From Oscillospiraceae bacterium (GTDB lineage: Bacteria > Bacillota > Clostridia > Oscillospirales > Oscillospiraceae), in the NCBI GenBank assembly GCA_017448455.1, contig JAFSLL010000132.1, forward strand, positions 62,001 to 126,000: a DNA stretch of 64,000 bases, written 5' to 3'. The translations under genes and the position numbers were made by a program. The notes below the pieces were generated by a model. The model made no database searches. It was not told the DNA's origin and saw only the letters and a program-made list of their open reading frames with translations. This document shows, in pieces, positions 8,901-17,283 of the stretch (position 1 is its first letter; every line of letters begins with the position of its first letter).

Positions 8901-9451
8901 ACCTGCTGTTCTTCGGGAATATTATGATTCTGAATCTCAAGAAAAAAGTCTTCCCGGAACAGCTCCCAGAGATCCAGCGCGCGCCGCTTTGCCTTTTCCG
9001 GCTCCCCACGCAGAATCGCCTGGGGTATTTCCCCGGCGAGACAGCCCGAGAGACAGATCAGGCCTTCCGCGTGTTCATGGAGCAGCTCCCAGTCAATGCG
9101 GGGCCTGACATAAAAGCCGTCGACAAATCCTGCGCTGACCAGTGCGCAGAGGTTCCGGTATCCGGTTTCGTTTTTACAGAGCAGGATCAGATGAGAGTAA
9201 TTGTTGTCAATGCCGTGCTCTTTATCAAAGCGGCTGCGCGGGGCGACATAGACCTCACAGCCGATGATGGGTTTGATTCCCTCCTTGATACAGGCGCGGT
9301 AAAACGCCACCGCGCCGTACATGACGCCGTGGTCGGTCACCGCGATGGCAGTCTGGCCGAGCGACTTCGCCTTTTTGGCGATGCCGTCAATGCGGCAGAA
9401 CCCGTCCAGCAGAGAGTATTCCGTATGAACATGCAGATGGACAAAACTCAT
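5933..9451 (-). CDS. dnaE: DNA polymerase III alpha subunit
   Basis: Replicative polymerase subunit, 1172 aa, full length for DnaE. The PHP domain begins FVHLHVHTEYSLLDG (residues 3-17). The polymerase palm carries GPGRGSAAGS (about 353) and the catalytic PDIDVDF (394-400). Helix-hairpin-helix and beta-clamp regions follow, and an OB fold (VTVAGVISSHRTR, about residue 1000) lies near the C-terminus. It overlaps whiA by 4 bases (ATGA type), so it is the distal gene of the hprK-murB-rapZ-whiA operon. It is the DnaE rather than the PolC type. Confidence 0.97.
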   Translation of the reverse strand: MSFVHLHVHTEYSLLDGFCRIDGIAKKAKSLGQTAIAVTDHGVMYGAVAFYRACIKEGIKPIIGCEVYVAPRSRFDKEHGIDNNYSHLILLCKNETGYRNLCALVSAGFVDGFYVRPRIDWELLHEHAEGLICLSGCLAGEIPQAILRGEPEKAKRRALDLWELFREDFFLEIQNHNIPEEQQVAEGLAALSRETGIPLVLTNDAHYLEKSDAYYQDVLMCIQTGKTVDESDRMRFETEEFYLKSEAEMRSLYPRYAAAADNTAIIADRCSFDFEFGHYHLPRFKLPAGETDSAAYLRRLCEEGFAVRYPDRPEVHDQLDYELQMIEKMGFVDYFLIVSDFIGYAKRNGIPVGPGRGSAAGSVVSYCLSITDVDPIKYSLFFERFLNPERVSMPDIDVDFCVNRRGEVIDYVNRLYGSDHVAQIVTFGTMAARAAIRDVGRVLSMSYAETDAVAKQVPTALNMTLDEALRLSKPLKELYESSEKNRRLIDVARALEGTPRHASTHAAGVVITEKPVFEYVPLAKNDESVVCQYPMTTLEELGLLKMDFLGLRNLTVLEDAAKLVRRKEPGFHVENIPEDDPAVFEMLSAGRTEGVFQLESTGITGVCMNLRPKSIEDITAVVALYRPGPMDSIPRFIEYSAHPDHVQYKHPLLRPILSVTYGCIVYQEQVIEIFRQLAGFSLGQADMIRRAMSKKKHAVIDAERVAFVHGDPSRGISGAVANGVPEQVANSIYDEILDFASYAFNKAHAVCYAIVAYRTAYMKRHYPGEYMAALLSSVLDNGVKIAEYTAECRDLGLTLLPPDVNESVAGFSVSGSGIRFGLAAIKGIGRTAVAELVAERESGGLFRSFEDFLRRMNGKDFNRRAVENLIRAGGFDSLGYRRKALVLVAGSMIDTIARENRDNVSGQIDLFGAWDSDRDDSADVQRDTMPIPNVEDYSPRERMAMEKEITGLYLSGHPMDEYRGIVRQAGAEPLGAIVNDFSSEDGPQTYQDNQTVTVAGVISSHRTRTTRNNSLMCYVQLEDDTGNMELIVFQKALDLCGSYIVDNQAVLVRGRISVRDEKEAQLMVDSIRPLSDLTVPGGKDMGTQNRETSDGSAASEPDAEKTLWIRVPSETDPVLRRIGLILTMFPGKSRMIIWCDREKKRLGARCLLHEGLLLELQELLGEENVVLK

Positions 9452-10353
9452 GAGGGCTCCTTTTCGGCAAGGAGAATGATTTTATTCAGCCGATGCGAGA
9501 GACAGCTTTTTGTGACAGGCGGGTTGGAAAGCAGCGCAAGGTCCGCAAGGCTCGCTTCCGGATTCGCCAGGCGCAGGAGCGCAGCGTCGTGGAGCGGTTC
9601 CGGGAGCGAGTCGATCCCGTCCCGAAGCAGCAGTTTTCGGATGGCCGCGTTCTGCCGAAGAGCTGCGGAAACCGTCTTGTCCGCGTTGGCGGAATCGCAG
9701 TTGATCTGGCGGGTGATGGTATTGCGCATTTCCTTGTCCACTTTGGCAGTCAGAATGCTGACAGCAGCGACGTGGGCGCCGATGCGCGCAAGAAAATCGG
9801 AGATCTGGTCGGCTTTTTTAAAATACAGCAGGGTGTGTCCGTTCCGTTCCGCCTCTTTTGGATCCAGATCCATTTCGAGCAGGATGGAACGCAGTTCTCC
9901 GCTGATGCTGCGATGAGCGGTCGCGATTTCCAGGTGGAAGCGCTTTTCCGGATCGGTGACACTGCCGCCGGCCAGAAAGGCTCCCTTTACAAAGGCTTCC
10001 GGGCAACCCGGATCTTCCAAGACGCTGAGATTAATGTGGTGCGACAGGAGACCGCGGACATCGGTACCGAAGCTCTCCAGGATACGGCTGATTTTCTGCG
10101 GATCGGTGATGCAGAAGCTCCGCTTCCCTCGGGCATCCGGCGGAGGCAGCTGGTCAAAGGAGACGGAAAATGCCCGCCGGAACAGACGGGGCAAACGTTC
10201 CGCAAAAGCCTCGCTTGCCGTAATGATGCGGACCTCGGAGGCACGGAAACAATTGCAGTAGAGCAGAACACCGTAGCATTCCGCAACGGCAAGCGCGCGC
10301 CGGTCGATACGGCTGCTGCAGAGTTCCGCTTTGGTGTCGGATGAGAAGGACAT
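9448..10353 (-). CDS. whiA: DNA-binding protein WhiA
   Basis: WhiA (DUF199) combines a LAGLIDADG homing-endonuclease-like N-terminal region with a C-terminal helix-turn-helix. It regulates cell division or differentiation in Gram-positive bacteria. The opening MSFSSDTKAEL, the AFLAGGSV motif and the CDSANADKTV segment before the HTH are diagnostic. Length 301 aa is normal. It lies between rapZ (11 bases upstream) and dnaE (4-base overlap). The YvcK/CofD-like gene that usually separates rapZ from whiA in clostridia is absent here. Confidence 0.95.
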   Translation of the reverse strand: MSFSSDTKAELCSSRIDRRALAVAECYGVLLYCNCFRASEVRIITASEAFAERLPRLFRRAFSVSFDQLPPPDARGKRSFCITDPQKISRILESFGTDVRGLLSHHINLSVLEDPGCPEAFVKGAFLAGGSVTDPEKRFHLEIATAHRSISGELRSILLEMDLDPKEAERNGHTLLYFKKADQISDFLARIGAHVAAVSILTAKVDKEMRNTITRQINCDSANADKTVSAALRQNAAIRKLLLRDGIDSLPEPLHDAALLRLANPEASLADLALLSNPPVTKSCLSHRLNKIILLAEKEPS

Positions 10354-10364
10354 GACGACGTCTC

Positions 10365-11222
10365 CTATTTGTCGATGTCGCGGTTAATGTTTACGGAATT
10401 GACATTATCCGCAAGCAAATGCTTGTGCAGAGCCGATGCGATGGCTACACTCCGGTGTCGGCCGCCAGTGCAGCCAATGGCAATGGTCAGGCTGTGTTTT
10501 CCTTCCTCAATGTAGTAAGGGAGCAGAAAGGCGATCATCTCTTCCAGTTTTTCCAGAAAACTGCGGGTCTGCGGATATTTGAAAACGTATTCCGCGACCG
10601 GCAGGTCCAGCCCGCACAGAGGACGCAGAGATTCCACATAAAAGGGGTTGGGAAGAAAGCGAGCGTCAAAAACCAGATCCGCATCCAGCGGAATTCCATG
10701 TTTAAAGCCAAAGGACATGACCGTGACATCCAGCCTGCGCTTTCTGCCTTCGCCCGCAAAGAGCGAGAAGAGTCGGTTCTGCAGCATCCCGAGCGTCATG
10801 GAAGAGCTGTTGACGACAAAATCCGCCTTCTCTTTGACGGGGGCAAGCAGTTCCTCTTCCCGTCGGACAGCGTCCTCGGTGCGCATGCCCTTTTCCGAGA
10901 GCGGATGAGGACGGCGGGATTCTTTATATCGCCGGACGAGCGTTGGAATGTCCGCATCCATGTACAGAATTCGAACGGCGCAGTCCATGCTCCGCAGTTC
11001 GTCCACGGTCTTCAGCAGTTCGCCGAAACCTTCCCGGTCCCGGATGTCCGTTACCAGAGCAACTTTCTCATAACGGCCGCGGGTGTCCAGACAGAGCTCG
11101 GCAAAGCGCGTCATCAGGGCAACAGGCAGGTTATCCACACAGTAGTAGTCCAGATCCTCCAGAACGTCACCGGCACAGGTCTTCCCGGCGCCGGAGAGTC
11201 CGGTGATGATCAGAAATTCCAT
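10365..11222 (-). CDS. rapZ: RNase adapter / P-loop nucleotide-binding protein RapZ (YvcJ)
   Basis: 285-aa P-loop protein of the RapZ/YvcJ family. Walker A is GLSGAGKT at the N-terminus. The middle holds the VTDIRDREGF region and the C-terminal domain ends with the family's IGCTGGRHRSV motif. In E. coli RapZ controls glucosamine-6-phosphate synthase through small RNA decay. In Firmicutes the role is less clear (YvcJ affects competence). It is part of the hprK-dnaE operon, separated from murB by 11 bases. Confidence 0.95.
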   Translation of the reverse strand: MEFLIITGLSGAGKTCAGDVLEDLDYYCVDNLPVALMTRFAELCLDTRGRYEKVALVTDIRDREGFGELLKTVDELRSMDCAVRILYMDADIPTLVRRYKESRRPHPLSEKGMRTEDAVRREEELLAPVKEKADFVVNSSSMTLGMLQNRLFSLFAGEGRKRRLDVTVMSFGFKHGIPLDADLVFDARFLPNPFYVESLRPLCGLDLPVAEYVFKYPQTRSFLEKLEEMIAFLLPYYIEEGKHSLTIAIGCTGGRHRSVAIASALHKHLLADNVNSVNINRDIDK

Positions 11223-11233
11223 GAGAGACTCCT

Positions 11234-12232
11234 TTACTCTTCTTGCATTGACAGTCCACTGACGATACGGTTGCGTGGCACTTTCGGCCCATGATCTTCA
11301 AGCCGGTAGTCAGGCGGGAGAATGATGATCTCCGGTTCCAGAACAACGCCGCTTTTTTCATAAACCGTTTTGCGGATATGCATCATCAGGTCATAGACCT
11401 CGTGGCTGGTGGCACCGCCGCGATTGACAATAAAGCCGGCGTGTTTTTCCGAAACCTGCGCGCCGCCGATCTGAAAACCTTTCAGCCCGGCCTCGTCGAT
11501 CAGGGCAGCGGCGAAGTGCCCTTCCGGACAGCGGAATGCGCTGCCGGCGGAGGGCAGGTCCAAAGGCTGCTTGCTCCGGCGTTTTTCCGAGAGTTCCTGC
11601 ATTCTTGCCGCGATTGCTGCCGGGTCGTCCTGTTCCAGACGGAAAACAGCACTGATGACGACACATCCCGGGGTGTTCTGGAAACAGCTTTTCCGATAGG
11701 AAAACGCGCATTCCTCCTTCGGAAGCTCGCTGAGGGACTGAGCGGGAATATAAAAATAAACGACGCTCTCAATCACATCCTTGAGTTCTCCGCCGTAAGC
11801 GCCGGCGTTCATCATACAGCCTCCGCCGACTGTGCCGGGGATTCCGCCGGCAAATTCCAGTCCTTTCAAGCCGTTTTCCTGTGCGAAAGCCGCGAGCTTT
11901 GCCAGCGAAACGCCGGCCTCCGCGTATACCGCACCGTCCGGAAGCAGAAAGATCCGCTGCAGCTTTTCCGTGCTGACCAGAAAGAGATCCGCGAGCCCTT
12001 CATCCGGAAAAAGGATGTTCGTACCGTTTCCCAGCATGAACGGAGCAATTTCGTGCTGCTTCAGAATGTCGCAGAGCTTTGTAAAGGAAGTGATGTCCGA
12101 AGGACTGGCAATGGCGCGGGCGGGTCCGCCGATCCGAAAGGACGAGTGGGCGGACATGGGTTCATTTTCCAGCAGCTTCATGCCGGGGAGCTGTGCCCGG
12201 ACGTCCTGTATGGCAAGTTCAAGGTTTTCCAT
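11234..12232 (-). CDS. murB: UDP-N-acetylenolpyruvoylglucosamine reductase
   Basis: Flavoenzyme that reduces UDP-GlcNAc-enolpyruvate to UDP-MurNAc in peptidoglycan precursor synthesis (cytosol). FAD-binding motifs SSFRIGGPA, LGNGTNIL and GIPGTVGGG are clear. The catalytic serine lies in PSAGSAFRCPEGH, and LEPEI near the end supplies the conserved Glu. Length 332 aa is slightly long because of a C-terminal tail after the usual end. It is co-transcribed after hprK (14-base gap). Confidence 0.95.
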   Translation of the reverse strand: MENLELAIQDVRAQLPGMKLLENEPMSAHSSFRIGGPARAIASPSDITSFTKLCDILKQHEIAPFMLGNGTNILFPDEGLADLFLVSTEKLQRIFLLPDGAVYAEAGVSLAKLAAFAQENGLKGLEFAGGIPGTVGGGCMMNAGAYGGELKDVIESVVYFYIPAQSLSELPKEECAFSYRKSCFQNTPGCVVISAVFRLEQDDPAAIAARMQELSEKRRSKQPLDLPSAGSAFRCPEGHFAAALIDEAGLKGFQIGGAQVSEKHAGFIVNRGGATSHEVYDLMMHIRKTVYEKSGVVLEPEIIILPPDYRLEDHGPKVPRNRIVSGLSMQEE

Positions 12233-12246
12233 GCTTCGATCTCCTG

Positions 12247-13185
12247 TCAGATAATGCCGTTGTCAATGGCGTAGTCATGTTCGGCGGCAAGCATCTCCGC
12301 CGCGTTGAAGCCCATCTTTTTCTGCCGGTTGTTCATGGCGGCAAGCTCGAGGATAACAGCGAGGTTGCGGCCGGGCGTTACCGGTATGGTGACACGGGGG
12401 ATGGAAACGCCCAGAATCTCTTCGGTTTCACTCTCGATGCCCAGACGGTCGTAAGCTTTGCCGGAAACCCAGTGTTCCATGTGTACGACCAGGTCGATGC
12501 TGGTTGAGGGCAAGACAGCGCCGATGCCGTAAATGTGGCGGACATTGATCACGCCGATTCCGCGCAGTTCCATATAATAACGAATGATTTCCGGGGCGGT
12601 GCCGACGAGCGTGTTTTCACCGATGAGCTTAATCTCGACCGCGTCATCGGCGACCAGACGATGCCCGCGCTTTATAAGTTCAAGCGCGGTTTCGCTTTTC
12701 CCGATCCCGCTGTCACCCGTCAGAAGAAGACCTTCGCCGTAGACGTCTACCAGGACTCCGTGCGTGGTAAGACGCGGAGCGAGATAGTTATGCAGAAGGA
12801 AGATCATTTTCGCCTGAAAGTCAGAGGTGTCAACGGGGGTATAGAACAGGTTGCGGTCATATTTTTCCGCCATTTCCAGGCACTCGGGAAAAACCTCGCA
12901 GCCGTGGCAGATGACCAGCGCAGAGATGTCGTAGGCCATGAAGCGCTCAAAGGCGCGCAGCCGGTCTTCGTGGCTCAAAGTGGAAAGATAGGTCGTTTCT
13001 ACCATGCCGATCATCTGGATGCGCCGCGGGTCGAAGTAATTATAAAAACCGGTCAGCTGCATGGCGGGACGGTTGACGTCCGCCATTGTGAGGAGCGCGC
13101 TGTCGTAGTTTTTAGAGGTGTGGAGGATCTGCATGTTCATTTCCTGAACAATGGTCTTCAAAGGAACTGTGTATTTGCCGCGCAT
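12247..13185 (-). CDS. hprK: HPr kinase/phosphorylase
   Basis: Bifunctional sensor enzyme that phosphorylates HPr on the regulatory serine or dephosphorylates it, controlling carbon catabolite repression. The N-terminal regulatory domain is followed by Walker A GDSGIGKS (residues 157-164) and the family signature ELRGIGVINV (206-215). Length 312 aa is normal. It is the first gene of the minus-strand operon and has its own strong promoter. A putative target lacking the catalytic His is encoded at 51256-51510. Confidence 0.96.
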   Translation of the reverse strand: MRGKYTVPLKTIVQEMNMQILHTSKNYDSALLTMADVNRPAMQLTGFYNYFDPRRIQMIGMVETTYLSTLSHEDRLRAFERFMAYDISALVICHGCEVFPECLEMAEKYDRNLFYTPVDTSDFQAKMIFLLHNYLAPRLTTHGVLVDVYGEGLLLTGDSGIGKSETALELIKRGHRLVADDAVEIKLIGENTLVGTAPEIIRYYMELRGIGVINVRHIYGIGAVLPSTSIDLVVHMEHWVSGKAYDRLGIESETEEILGVSIPRVTIPVTPGRNLAVILELAAMNNRQKKMGFNAAEMLAAEHDYAIDNGII

Positions 13186-13222
13186 TCGATTGCCCTCCTG
13201 ACGCTTTTATCATGATACTGCT

Positions 13223-13251
13223 ATTATAAAATGGCGGTCGGCAATTGGCAA
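13223..13251 (-). promoter_or_regulatory. Sigma-A promoter for the hprK-murB-rapZ-whiA-dnaE operon
   Basis: On the minus strand, -35 TTGCCA and a consensus -10 TATAAT are separated by 17 bases, about 38 bases upstream of the hprK start; AGGAGGG lies just before that start. Confidence 0.75.
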
Positions 13252-13304
13252 GCATTATTTCCACGCACCCGGGCGTAAAAAGTGCATTTTTGCCTAAAAA
13301 AAGC

Positions 13305-13333
13305 TTGCTTTTCTGTGTGCGGTCTGTTATTAT
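13305..13333 (+). promoter_or_regulatory. Sigma-A promoter for rpmB
   Basis: -35 TTGCTT and -10 TATTAT with 17-base spacing, about 47 bases upstream of the rpmB start, which has a strong AAGGAGGTG ribosome-binding site. Confidence 0.65.
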
Positions 13334-13380
13334 ACTTAAGCTGTCTTTTCAGCTAACACGAGCAAGGAGGTGCTTCAGCT

Positions 13381-13569
13381 ATGGCAAAGTGCCAGTTCTG
13401 TGATAAGGATGTTGCTTTCGGTATTCAGGTCAGCCACTCCCACAGACGTTCCAACCGTACCTGGAAGCCGAATGTGAAGCGCGTCAAGGCCATCGTGGAC
13501 GGGACTCCCAAGCATGTCTACGTCTGCACACGCTGCCTGCGCAGCGGAAAGGTCACCCGCGCTGTGTAA
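13381..13569 (+). CDS. rpmB: 50S ribosomal protein L28, zinc-ribbon form
   Basis: Large-subunit ribosomal protein, 62 aa. The opening MAKCQFC and the late CTRCLRSG give the four cysteines (4, 7, 49, 52) of the zinc-binding L28 type. The core GIQVSHSHRRSNRTW is the conserved rRNA-contact region. It stands alone with its own promoter, ribosome-binding site and terminator, as L28 often does in clostridia. Confidence 0.97.
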   Translation: MAKCQFCDKDVAFGIQVSHSHRRSNRTWKPNVKRVKAIVDGTPKHVYVCTRCLRSGKVTRAV

Positions 13570-13586
13570 TTGAACATTACCCGATC

Positions 13587-13622
13587 AAGCCTGTCGTAGA
13601 GATTCCGCGACGGGCTTTTTCG
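13587..13622 (+). terminator. Intrinsic terminator of rpmB
   Basis: Stem AAGCCTGTCG / CGACGGGCTT (one mismatch) with an 11-base loop, followed by a T run, 18 bases after the rpmB stop. Confidence 0.8.
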
Positions 13623-13643
13623 GACCTTTTGGAGGAAACAGAG

Positions 13644-14216
13644 ATGAAAGAACTCGAAAACCGGATATTAACAGATGGGAAGGTGCTTCCGGGCGGGATC
13701 CTCAAAGTGGACGGCTTCCTGAACCACCGCATCGACCCGCAGCTGTCCTATCGGATGGCGCAGGAACTCCGCAGACTGTACGCCGAAGAGCAGGTGAACA
13801 AGATTTTGACGATCGAAGCCTCCGGCATCGCGCTTGCCTGCATGGCTGGTTTCGTGTTTGACTGTCCGCTGGTCTTCGCAAAGAAGAGCAAGACGAAAAA
13901 TATCTCTGACAATGTCTGGTCCGCGGAGGTGGAATCCTTCACCCATGGGAACACCAATACCGTTGTCGTTTCGAAGGAATATCTGGGACCGGGGGACCGC
14001 GTGCTGATCGTGGATGATTTTCTGGCGACAGGGGCCGCGCTGGTCGGGCTCAAAAGCCTCGTGGAACAGGCGGGCGGAACCGTGATTGGCGCGGGCATTG
14101 CCATTGAAAAAGCGTTTCAGGGCGGCGGGGACGCGCTGCGCAGGGAAGGCATGCGTGTCGAGTCGCTGGCGAAGATCGCCGCCATGACGGACGACAGCAT
14201 CACTTTTGCAGAATAA
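13644..14216 (+). CDS. xpt: Xanthine phosphoribosyltransferase
   Basis: Purine salvage enzyme converting xanthine and PRPP to XMP, 190 aa. The PRPP-binding motif VLIVDDFLATGAAL (about 120-133) and the start region MKELENRI, KVDGFLNHRIDP are typical of Xpt. An in-frame TTG lies at 13629 but overlaps the GGAGG site (13631-13635), so ATG 13644 is chosen. The upstream space is only 60 bases and holds the rpmB terminator, so there is no room for the guanine riboswitch that often precedes this gene. Confidence 0.93.
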   Translation: MKELENRILTDGKVLPGGILKVDGFLNHRIDPQLSYRMAQELRRLYAEEQVNKILTIEASGIALACMAGFVFDCPLVFAKKSKTKNISDNVWSAEVESFTHGNTNTVVVSKEYLGPGDRVLIVDDFLATGAALVGLKSLVEQAGGTVIGAGIAIEKAFQGGGDALRREGMRVESLAKIAAMTDDSITFAE

Positions 14217-14221
14217 AATCG

Positions 14222-14260
14222 AGACCTGCAGGAAGCACATGACCGGTCCTGCAGGTCTTT
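14222..14260. terminator. Bidirectional terminator between xpt and cca
   Basis: A 12-bp perfect stem (AGACCTGCAGGA and its complement) with a 13-base loop lies between the two converging genes. Confidence 0.8.
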
Positions 14261-14266
14261 ACCTGT

Positions 14267-15625
14267 TTATGATGTTTCTATGCTCTTGCGCAGAAAAGCC
14301 AGCGTCTGCGGAAGGGCTTCTTTTTTGCTCACGCCTGCAAGCTGAAGCTTGTGCGCGTATTCCAAAGCCTCGTGGAAGGAAGTGCCGGGCCGGAACCCTG
14401 CGGCGATCAGGTCAGCGCCTGTTACGGCAGGCTGAGACATGATTTTTTCAAATTCCGAGAGATGTTCCCGCAGACTGGCCTCTATGGGCGGGTAGTTTTC
14501 TTCCGTTCCCCAGCTGCCGAACACGTCCGCTCTGCAGAGCAGGAGCAGGTCGGCCGAGCAGATCGAGCTGTCAAAAACCCGATTGAAGGCTTTCTTTCCT
14601 GCCTTCTGCGTAACCATGATGTTTGGCTGCATGTGAAGGGAGACCATGTTTTTCACATACTGCTTCAGCCGTTTCTCGTGCGTGATACGGGATAGGAACT
14701 GCTCCGCAATCGGGACGCCGGCCTGATCATGGCCAAAAGAATGGAGTCGGCCATCATCTTCGACCCGGGTGGTCGAAACTTTGCCGAGATCGTGGCAGAG
14801 GGCGGACAGCATCAGACCGAGCGGATTCTCCGCAAAGTCACGCAGCTTTGCAGCCTGATCCAGAACCAGCATGGTATGGTTCCAGACATCCCCTTCCGGA
14901 TGAAAGCGCTTCGACTGAGGAATGCCGATGAGCGCCTCCACTTCAGGAAACCAGAACGAGAGCTGATTCATCCGGCGGAGCTCCTGAAAGAAGACGGAGG
15001 GACGGTCCGCTTTCAGCAGGGCTTTTTCCAGTTCTCCAAAGACACGTTCGGGAGAAAGCGTACGCAGATCCATTTTCCGGCAGACCTCAACGGTATCCGG
15101 AGAAACGGAGAATCCGAAACGGGAAGCAAACTGCGCTCCGCGCAGCACGCGCAGCGGGTCTTCCGCGAAGCGTGTTTCATCGATATGCCGCAGGATCTTC
15201 CGGTTCAGATCCTGTATGCCTCCAAAGTGATCCACAATCTCTCCGCTCAGCACATCCTGCATCAGCGCATTGACGGTAAAGTCCCGGCGCAGAGCGGCAT
15301 TGCGGGTTCCGATGAAAGGGTCGAGCGTACAGAGAAAATCCCGGTGCCCTCCTCCGACCGCTTTCTCAGAGCGAGGCATAGCGATATCCAGGCCGTAATG
15401 CCGCAGCCCAAAAATGCCGAAACTCTCTCCATAGGCTGTCATCTTGCCGAGAGAGCGAAGAATTCCGGTCAGGGCCTCCGGCGTAACGCCATGGACTTCC
15501 ATATCAATATCTTTATTGTCTCTGCCGAGCAGAAGATCGCGCACATACCCGCCCACATAGTAGACGGAACCGCCGGCTTCCCGGACACGCAGCGCGATTT
15601 CACGGGCCATCTCTCTGTCTGTCAT
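14267..15625 (-). CDS. cca: CCA tRNA nucleotidyltransferase with HD domain
   Basis: Adds or repairs the 3' CCA end of tRNAs. The class II head has GGYVRDLLLGR and the metal motif KDIDMEV. Then come RRDFTVNAL and the EDPLRVLRGAQFASRF region, and a C-terminal HD phosphohydrolase domain (SALCHDLGK). Length 452 aa from ATG 15625. An upstream ATG (15655) would add ten residues with no family similarity, so the inner start is preferred. The gene is monocistronic between a promoter and a terminator. Confidence 0.93.
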   Translation of the reverse strand: MTDREMAREIALRVREAGGSVYYVGGYVRDLLLGRDNKDIDMEVHGVTPEALTGILRSLGKMTAYGESFGIFGLRHYGLDIAMPRSEKAVGGGHRDFLCTLDPFIGTRNAALRRDFTVNALMQDVLSGEIVDHFGGIQDLNRKILRHIDETRFAEDPLRVLRGAQFASRFGFSVSPDTVEVCRKMDLRTLSPERVFGELEKALLKADRPSVFFQELRRMNQLSFWFPEVEALIGIPQSKRFHPEGDVWNHTMLVLDQAAKLRDFAENPLGLMLSALCHDLGKVSTTRVEDDGRLHSFGHDQAGVPIAEQFLSRITHEKRLKQYVKNMVSLHMQPNIMVTQKAGKKAFNRVFDSSICSADLLLLCRADVFGSWGTEENYPPIEASLREHLSEFEKIMSQPAVTGADLIAAGFRPGTSFHEALEYAHKLQLAGVSKKEALPQTLAFLRKSIETS

Positions 15626-15684
15626 GTCTGCACCTGCTGACTGTCGGTGATCCACAAAGAAGGGTAGTTTCTTTCTCTGAGGGA

Positions 15685-15712
15685 ATTATAACAGGTTCGG
15701 GCTGTTTTTCAA
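15685..15712 (-). promoter_or_regulatory. Sigma-A promoter for cca
   Basis: Minus-strand TTGAAA and TATAAT with 16-base spacing, about 60 bases upstream of the cca start. Confidence 0.65.
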
Positions 15713-15746
15713 GAGAATCCGTGTGAATAAGGCACCGGGAGAAGTA

Positions 15747-15775
15747 TTGATTTGACGGGTCGGATAAGGTATAAT
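15747..15775 (+). promoter_or_regulatory. Sigma-A promoter for the SpoIIE-type phosphatase gene
   Basis: TTGATT and a consensus TATAAT with 17-base spacing, about 77 bases upstream of the start. Confidence 0.65.
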
Positions 15776-15851
15776 CCGGGCAAGAGGAAAAAGGCGGTTT
15801 TGACAGTGCTGCCTGCGCTGTGACTGCCGCCGGAGAGGAGGCATCGTTTTC

Positions 15852-17246
15852 ATGCAGAATAAAGGTCCGGACAGTGGGCATGGCGGTTTTGCGGAAAAAA
15901 TCAGAGCCCGTTTTCGGGAGGAACTGCTGGAGCCGAAAGATACACTCCGGAACAATGAAGTGCAGGCCAATCTCTTCACGGCGAAGGTCATGCTGGGCAC
16001 AGCGATTCTGTGTCTTGTGCTCCTGCTGTCTGCCCTGCTGAACCTGATTCCGTCAGACAGCCGCGCAGTTCCCTGGTTCCTGATTTCCGCGGCTGTCCTC
16101 ATGGGGATTCCGGCTGTGCTCTGCCTTCGCCGGAGGGGAGAGAAGAAGGGGACGATGTTCCTCCTCCTGATCTCGTATGTGCTGGGGCTCGCCCTGGCGG
16201 AGCTTGCCCTGACGCAGCGTGTGATCCTGTGTCTGGCAATCCCGGTTATCCTGTCCATCCGTTATTACTCGGGGATTCTGACGGTCTGTACCGGTTTGCT
16301 GACAACGCTGGTCTTCCTGCTCTCGTCCGGCCTTTCCGGTGTTTTCCGGCAGGGGAACGGGAATCTCGTGCTTCCCGGAATTCTTCTTCTGCTGATTACG
16401 CTGATCTGCGCGATGATCGCAGACCGGGGCAGGATTCTGATTTTCGGTGAGCTGGAAGAGACCAAGAAAGCGGAACGGCTTGCCATGGAACTGAATCTTG
16501 CCAAATCCATTCAGGCGAACATGGTTCCGAATATCTTTCCCGCTTTTCCGGAGCGGACAGAATTTGATGTCTATGCCAGAATGGAGCCGGCGAAGGAACT
16601 TGGCGGAGATTTCTTTGATTTTCAAATGATCGACCGGGATCATCTGGCGGTGATCATTGCGGATGTATCCGGAAAGGGGATTCCCGCGGCGATGTTTATG
16701 ATGGCATCGAAGAGTATGATCAACAACATCGCGAAAAACAGGCATCGGGATCCGGCAAGAATTCTCCAAACGGCGAACCGGCAGATCAGCGCCAGCAACG
16801 CCTCCGAGATGTTTGTCACACTCTGGCTCGGCATTCTGGAGATATCCACAGGGAAACTGACCGCGGCAAATGCCGGGCACGAATATCCCTGTCTCAAACA
16901 GGATGAGGAAGGATTCCGCATTCTGAAAGACAAGCACGGGCTCGTGCTGGGAGCCATGGATGATATCGAGTATAAGAGCTATGAAATCCAGCTGAAACCG
17001 GGAGATACCATCTTCCTCTATACCGATGGCGTAACGGAAGCGACCAACACGGAGAACGAACTGTTCGGTGAGCAGCGCATGCTGGACGCGCTGAACTATG
17101 ACGCGGAGACGTCGTCCGCTCAGATCCTGGACAATGTCAGGAGGGCAATCAGCAGTTTTACAAAGGGCGCGGAACAGGCGGACGATATCACCATGATCGC
17201 GCTCAAGTACTTCGGCAAGGAAGGGAAAAACATGCCGGAGGAATAA
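15852..17246 (+). CDS. Membrane-anchored PP2C-type (SpoIIE/RsbU-like) serine phosphatase
   Basis: 464 aa. An N-terminal cytosolic stretch is followed by about five hydrophobic helices (residues 45-200), a short linker helix, and a SpoIIE/PP2C phosphatase domain (about 220-455). The metal-binding acidic motifs are visible: GGDFFDF, DVSGKGIPAAMFM, FLYTDGVTEA and the final ADDITMIAL. Such proteins usually dephosphorylate anti-anti-sigma factors, linking a membrane signal to an alternative sigma factor. No STAS or anti-sigma gene is adjacent, so the target is unknown. Confidence 0.85.
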   Translation: MQNKGPDSGHGGFAEKIRARFREELLEPKDTLRNNEVQANLFTAKVMLGTAILCLVLLLSALLNLIPSDSRAVPWFLISAAVLMGIPAVLCLRRRGEKKGTMFLLLISYVLGLALAELALTQRVILCLAIPVILSIRYYSGILTVCTGLLTTLVFLLSSGLSGVFRQGNGNLVLPGILLLLITLICAMIADRGRILIFGELEETKKAERLAMELNLAKSIQANMVPNIFPAFPERTEFDVYARMEPAKELGGDFFDFQMIDRDHLAVIIADVSGKGIPAAMFMMASKSMINNIAKNRHRDPARILQTANRQISASNASEMFVTLWLGILEISTGKLTAANAGHEYPCLKQDEEGFRILKDKHGLVLGAMDDIEYKSYEIQLKPGDTIFLYTDGVTEATNTENELFGEQRMLDALNYDAETSSAQILDNVRRAISSFTKGAEQADDITMIALKYFGKEGKNMPEE

Positions 17247-17283
17247 AGACAGGGAACATGTAAACACAGAAAGGAGCAAAATC

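Noticed and set aside
8192..9916. 574-codon plus-strand open frame
   Set aside because: Antisense to dnaE and whiA, no recognisable domain.
13570..13643. Guanine riboswitch upstream of xpt
   Set aside because: Only 60 bases are available and they hold the rpmB terminator; no purine-riboswitch core was seen.
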